From contig JASFXZ010000110.1 in the NCBI GenBank assembly GCA_032209605.1, forward strand, positions 205,914 through 269,913: DNA of 64,000 nucleotides, in the 5' to 3' direction. Every line of letters starts with the position of its first letter. The first letter of the stretch is position 1. Positions 59,342 through 64,000 of this stretch are shown here, in pieces. Source of the DNA: Mactromeris polynyma (taxonomy: Eukaryota > Mollusca > Bivalvia > Venerida > Mactridae). The notes under the pieces were generated by a model. The model was not told where the DNA came from, did not search any database, and saw only the letters and a list, made by a program, of their open reading frames with translations. The translations under genes were made by a program, and so were the position numbers.

Positions 59342-59914
59342 TAAGTTTTTCGTTTGAGAAATTACGTATCGGCGTATTTAGAAGAATCCGATAAACTGGA
59401 ACGATAAGATGAAGCAATACGTTAAATTAGGTTACCGAACATTGCAATGAAACGAACATTTAAATTTTCACATTTTAATGGAATTTTGTAAGACTTCATT
59501 TGAGTGCCAGAAACGATGTCAAATTGAATTGTAATGAGTAATCCATGTGTTTTAAGTTTTATTATCGACAATACTTGTAAAAGCCAGATATATTAATGGC
59601 TATTCTGGTAGTATCGGAGCCTGATATTGTGTTCCAATGTTAATATTGAGATACTAGTACATAAATCATGCTCAAAGCGTCGACAAGACAAATTACTCGA
59701 ATGCCGTAATGAATTCCTACTATTGTCAACCAAGAATCGAGGAGTGGAAGCGAAAGTGCTATAACTTCATATAAATACATAACCAGAGAGATGTGTTTAT
59801 CTTTCATCCCCTGACATGTATACTGAATTATGTCTCCTCTTGTTTCCTGTCAGAACATTAATTGTACACATGTAAACATATTGTTTGGACCATTGTAAAA
59901 TTAACTTATGTGAA

Positions 59915-60195
59915 ATTTGCGTCACCATTCTGACTCATGTGGAAAATGCAAGACAAATACACCACATGACAGTTTGTCTTCAACCGTTGTCCGCAAGCTG
60001 TCTCATGTGGAAAATGTAAGACATATCCACCTCAAGACAGTCTGTCTTCGACCGTTGTCCGCAAGCTGTCTCATGTGGAAAATACAAGACAAATACACCA
60101 GAAGAGAGTTTGTCTAAAACTATTGTCCGCTAGCTGTATCATGTGGAAAATACAAGACAAATACACCGCAGTACAGTTTGCATTCATGTGTTGTC
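59915..60195 (+). repeat. 68-bp tandem repeat (unit 2 copy)
   Basis: Copy of 52130-52410 at +7785. Confidence 0.9.
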
Positions 60196-60969
60196 AGCTA
60201 GATTTCTTTTTCTGGCGATCTGGCAGAAATATGCCTCCATATGTATGACACTTACAGTGCTTGTTTTACAGAGATAGAAATGGTGCGAGAGGCATGTGAA
60301 AACAGAACTTGGTTTTAAATACAGTCTTATTGAGAAATAAATACAAAAACTAGCTATATTATTTTTTGTCTTTGAAAATTCCTCGTGCGCGTTTGTCTAA
60401 ATAAGCGAACTTCTAGAATCCATCAGCACGTTACACACGTAAACATGTCATTGTAAACATCAATCTGTTTGTTACTAGTATTTGTGATTTATGTAATTTA
60501 ATGACTAAAAAAGTGTTGTGTGGGGAGACATTTTTCTTGACAGAAATCTCCTAGGTCACAGTCTACATTTTTTAGACTGGTTCTCTACAATTTTGTGAAG
60601 ATTGCGAAATCTCACAAAATTTAATCACTCACAATCGGATCTGTCAATAACAGCCAAAGCTTTGCCTGTCAGGAAATTGCAAGAATGCCGCTAATGGCGA
60701 CCCGGTTATAATTTAATGTCTAAAGGTGGATTTAAGTGACAGGAAATTCCTCACAAATTTTGATGATGTCTTCAGACTGTGAAATTGTCAAAGGAAATCA
60801 AGGGATTTCAGTTATAGTGTGTCATAGATTTGTACGGTATTAATGTTAGGAGACAGTCGAACATAGAATTCGAATCAGGAGATTTCCTCACGTCTAAGTA
60901 GAATAGATAATACATTTTGATGTGTTTTATGGACTAGAGTTTTGGAGTAATGTCAGTTTCCGACTAATA

Positions 60970-61481
60970 TATGGTGGCATATTTCTGCGACCAGTTAACT
61001 ACATAATTAACTAGTTAATTAAGTGGTTAACTAGTTAAGCATCTAGTTAACGACATAATTATCTAAATCATTATCATTATTAGCTAGATATCTAGATACT
61101 TAACTCGTTAACCACTTAACTAACTAGATAAGTATGTAGTTAACTAGATACTTATTGCGTTAACTACTTAACAGTTACCTAAATATTATGTAGCTAATGC
61201 CATACCTATCTAGTTATTTAGATAAGTATATCGTTAACTAGATACTTAACTCGTTAACCACTTAATTAACTAGACAATTATGTAGCTACCTAGATATTTA
61301 TCGCGTTAACTACTTAACACTTATCTAAAATAGATTGGTGTGTAAGTGGAGGCAGTTGTGGGCACTATCAGACCATTTTTCGTCTTCAGATATTTATCTG
61401 GTATGAAAATACTTATCTAGTTAACCACATAATTATCTTGTTAATTAAGTAGTTAGCTGGTGGCAGAAATATGCCACCATA
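60970..61481. mobile_element. Second fold-back element (unit 2 copy)
   Basis: Copy of 53185-53696 at +7785. Confidence 0.75.
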
Positions 61482-61855
61482 ATAACCACATAATTATCTA
61501 GTTAATTAAGTAGTTAGCTGGTGGCAGAAATATGCCACCATAATAACCACATAATTATCTAATTAATTAAGTAGTTAGCTGGTGGCAGAAATATGCCACC
61601 ATAATAACCACATAATTATCTAGTTAGTTAAGTAGTTAGCTGGTGGCAGAAATATGCCACCATAATAACCACATAATTATCTAGTTAGTTAAGTAGTTAG
61701 ATAGTGGCAGAAATATGCCACCATAATAACCACATAATTATCTAGTTAATTAAGTAGTTAGCTGGTGGCAGAAATATGCCACCATAATAACCACATAATT
61801 ATCTGGTTAATTAAGTAGTTGGCTGGTGGCAGAAATATGCCACCATAATAACCAC
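61420..61855 (+). repeat. 61-bp satellite (unit 2 copy)
   Basis: Copy of 53635-54070 at +7785 with the same variant order, again ending at the junction to the next 7.8-kb unit. Confidence 0.95.
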
Positions 61856-64000
61856 GTTTTTTGGGTTATGAACCTATGCCATTCCCTATTTGCTATCAAC
61901 ACGAATTAGAACATCCTCTACGATTCGTCAAACTCCATACTTTCGTTTTTATGTCTAAAACCTGCTACTTTCAAGTTAGAAACACGTCAATATCGAACTA
62001 CAAGAGGGTCTTATTATAAAATGAAATGCTATTTGGGGTGGTTTTAAACTACCATATAGCCATATGAGAATAGAGAAAAAATGTCAGGCCGCTTTAAACG
62101 CAACAAATCCTTGAACTAAAGTCAGACAGTGCGTAGGAGTGTTTCAACAATTGAAACAATACACTCAATAAAAAAAGAATTGCAATTACATGCACATGAA
62201 AGCAATTTCATCTCATTTGAGAGAAATATTACACTCAGATGAGAGCTTCAAGGCTTAAATCAAATGATAACAAGCACTATTACTTTTAATCCAATTGCAA
62301 GAAAACTATTGCATTTCAGTAAAGGACATACTGGAATATATTAAAATGAGAGACACGTAATGGAATGTATGCTACAGGGGACCAGCAAATGCGATACTCA
62401 ATCCAATTTAGAACTTAAGCGGACAGATAAGTCCATGACAAAATACCCATTCTATCGAACTTGGCGTGTCAAATTGCACATTTAACTAAAACATGCCTCG
62501 TTTGTTTGCTTCGGGTTTTACGCCGTTTCTCAACAATATTTCAGTTACAGCAGTCAGTTGATCTAACCAGTGCTCCAGGATTAAAAACAATCTTGACTAG
62601 CTCATGTACAAATAACAAACACTCGTTTGCTGCTGGCAAGACTTCACTATTTATTGGAAATACAAGTACTGTATACATGACATACTAGTACGCAAACAAT
62701 TTGCAATAGTTTACACATGAATTCGTATAAACTTATACATTGTACAAAATAAGACTTTATTTTATTTTTGGGTAGAAATGATCTCACATGTTTTGTCGTG
62801 ACTCATATGCTGATCTCCATCGCGTATTTATCATGGGAATGACAGATGCCCACAAAAAACCCATGTATGACTGAAATGTGTGTCCGCAACATGTCGCTCA
62901 CTCAAAACTGATATCAGTCCTCAAAATAGGATACGCGGACTTGATCCAAGCATGTACTACATAAAATGAAACACATTCTTATTATAATTGAATACTAATG
63001 GTGATATCATTTAGTTGAGAGCTACTATTCATTTTGTTTTCCCCAAAGCACAGAAACACTCTTCTAACCTTAATAATTCCTTATTACATTTCGATTTAAA
63101 TAATGTGGACGTATATGAAATATTTGACGTTTTCTGAAATACCGTTGTTTGAACAATTTCGCCAGCCATTGCACAATTCTTACAACGTATGCATAAATTA
63201 TATTGAAATTATATTGATCTTTTGATACTACTAGTATATGCCCCCATGTTTAGGTTGTCCCCTGAAATTACAAAATCCCCAGTAACGGAGTATTTTTTAT
63301 TACCATTTCAGCATAATCATTTCGTACAGCTGTCTATGATGTACCTTTACTGTTTTTGTCATCGTTACAGTCCTCTTGCGGTCAATGATTATGTTGAAGT
63401 CTAATTTAGGGCTTTGATCGAGTTTCATCATGTACTCAAAAAGTACTCTTAAAATGTCCATCGTCTTTGGTTACTTAACTTAGAAAATAACTGGCAAGTT
63501 GCTTTCTTGCATGGCAGTAGCCGATCATTTTATTACTATCGTCAATCTCATGATAATCAGTGACCGAAATTGGCGACAGAAGTATGCCGATGAAATAGAT
63601 CCTACAGCTATAAAACACGAAACTGTCCTACATTATTCCAAGTAACGAAAGTTTGATGCCAGCTCTTAAACTTGTTTCTTTTGACATTGGCTCTCTCTTT
63701 GTATCGTGTTTGAATACGGCTCCAGATTAAAAATTATGGAATCTTTTCATAATGACACAAAGCGATTGATCATAGTCGCCCAGAAGTAATCTGACTTTAT
63801 CGAAATGTCGTAATGCTCCGGATCTATTTGTCATTCTTAAGGAGCAACTGTCAATGTAACGTAGCAGTTCCTTCAGCCATTGAGATGGTTTACGACTGTA
63901 CTTTTGAATAGTTAACGTAATGTACACTTTCAGCAACAATTAGCTGTGTAGTGGGATCATATGTATATACGATATGTTAAATGGACAATATATAACAAAT
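61856..64000 (+). repeat. 7,785-bp tandem repeat, unit 3 (cut by window end)
   Basis: The first 2,145 bp of a third copy. A private difference is C at 62424 where units 1 and 2 have G. The window ends inside the unit, so the total copy number is unknown. Confidence 0.93.
62511..62650 (-). mobile_element. SINE 3' portion (unit 3)
   Basis: Copy of 46941-47080 in the third tandem unit. Confidence 0.65.

Larger units (their letters stand above)
54071..61855 (+). repeat. 7,785-bp tandem repeat, unit 2
   Basis: Second copy, same orientation, no gap between units. It shares with unit 3 the alleles C at 54108, C at 54133, C at 54908 and T at 55046, against T, T, T and C in unit 1. It has a private T at 54295 where units 1 and 3 have A. 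All nested elements of unit 1 are present at +7785. Confidence 0.95.

Overview
The window looks like non-coding, transposon- and satellite-rich DNA from a metazoan, most likely a lophotrochozoan and probably a bivalve mollusc. The base composition is AT-rich and there are no operons or ribosome-binding sites. It contains LINE fragments, tRNA-headed SINEs, MITE-like inverted-repeat elements and very long minisatellites. The bivalve assignment is inference from the style of the repeats (especially the SINE whose 3' end reads GGGTTTAACGCCGTTTCTCA on the complementary strand), not from a marker gene. No intact host protein-coding gene is visible, and most of the longer frames are readings through tandem repeats.

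Layout. 1-13.4 kb: dispersed repeats, a 6-copy 38-bp minisatellite abutting a 5'-truncated LINE (3825-6580) with an intact reverse transcriptase frame, a tRNA-headed SINE (7.3 kb), a 28-bp minisatellite with a 588-bp higher-order duplication (9.1-11.1 kb), and a decayed OTU-protease/zinc-finger gene on the minus strand (12.35-13.39 kb). 13.4-28.7 kb: three copies of a ~320-bp dispersed repeat of unknown type, SINEs, a 44-bp minisatellite (17.8-18.7 kb), a fold-back element with a SINE nested inside it (24.3-24.8 kb), and a second LINE remnant (27.4 kb). 28.7-38.4 kb: a 4.1-kb array of a ~25-bp G-rich repeat, a 30-bp purine-rich array, a third LINE remnant (minus), a SINE with a minisatellite at its 3' end, and another copy of the dispersed repeat. 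38.4-46.3 kb: mostly featureless, with a MITE carrying half a tRNA and a 53-bp minisatellite that grew inside a SINE.

46.3 kb to the end: a 7,785-bp segment repeated head to tail (46286-54070, 54071-61855, 61856 to beyond the window) at more than 99.9% identity as far as I could compare. The unit holds a SINE copy, a MITE, two fold-back elements, a tRNA-Met-like SINE and a 61-bp satellite derived from the fold-back terminus. The tandem junction lies exactly at the end of that 61-bp satellite.

The main themes are how short tandem arrays arise next to or inside retroelements and inverted-repeat elements, and a very recent multi-kilobase tandem amplification. The most protein-like novelty is the OTU plus C-terminal zinc-finger architecture, which is broken by frameshifts and appears to have lost its catalytic histidine.
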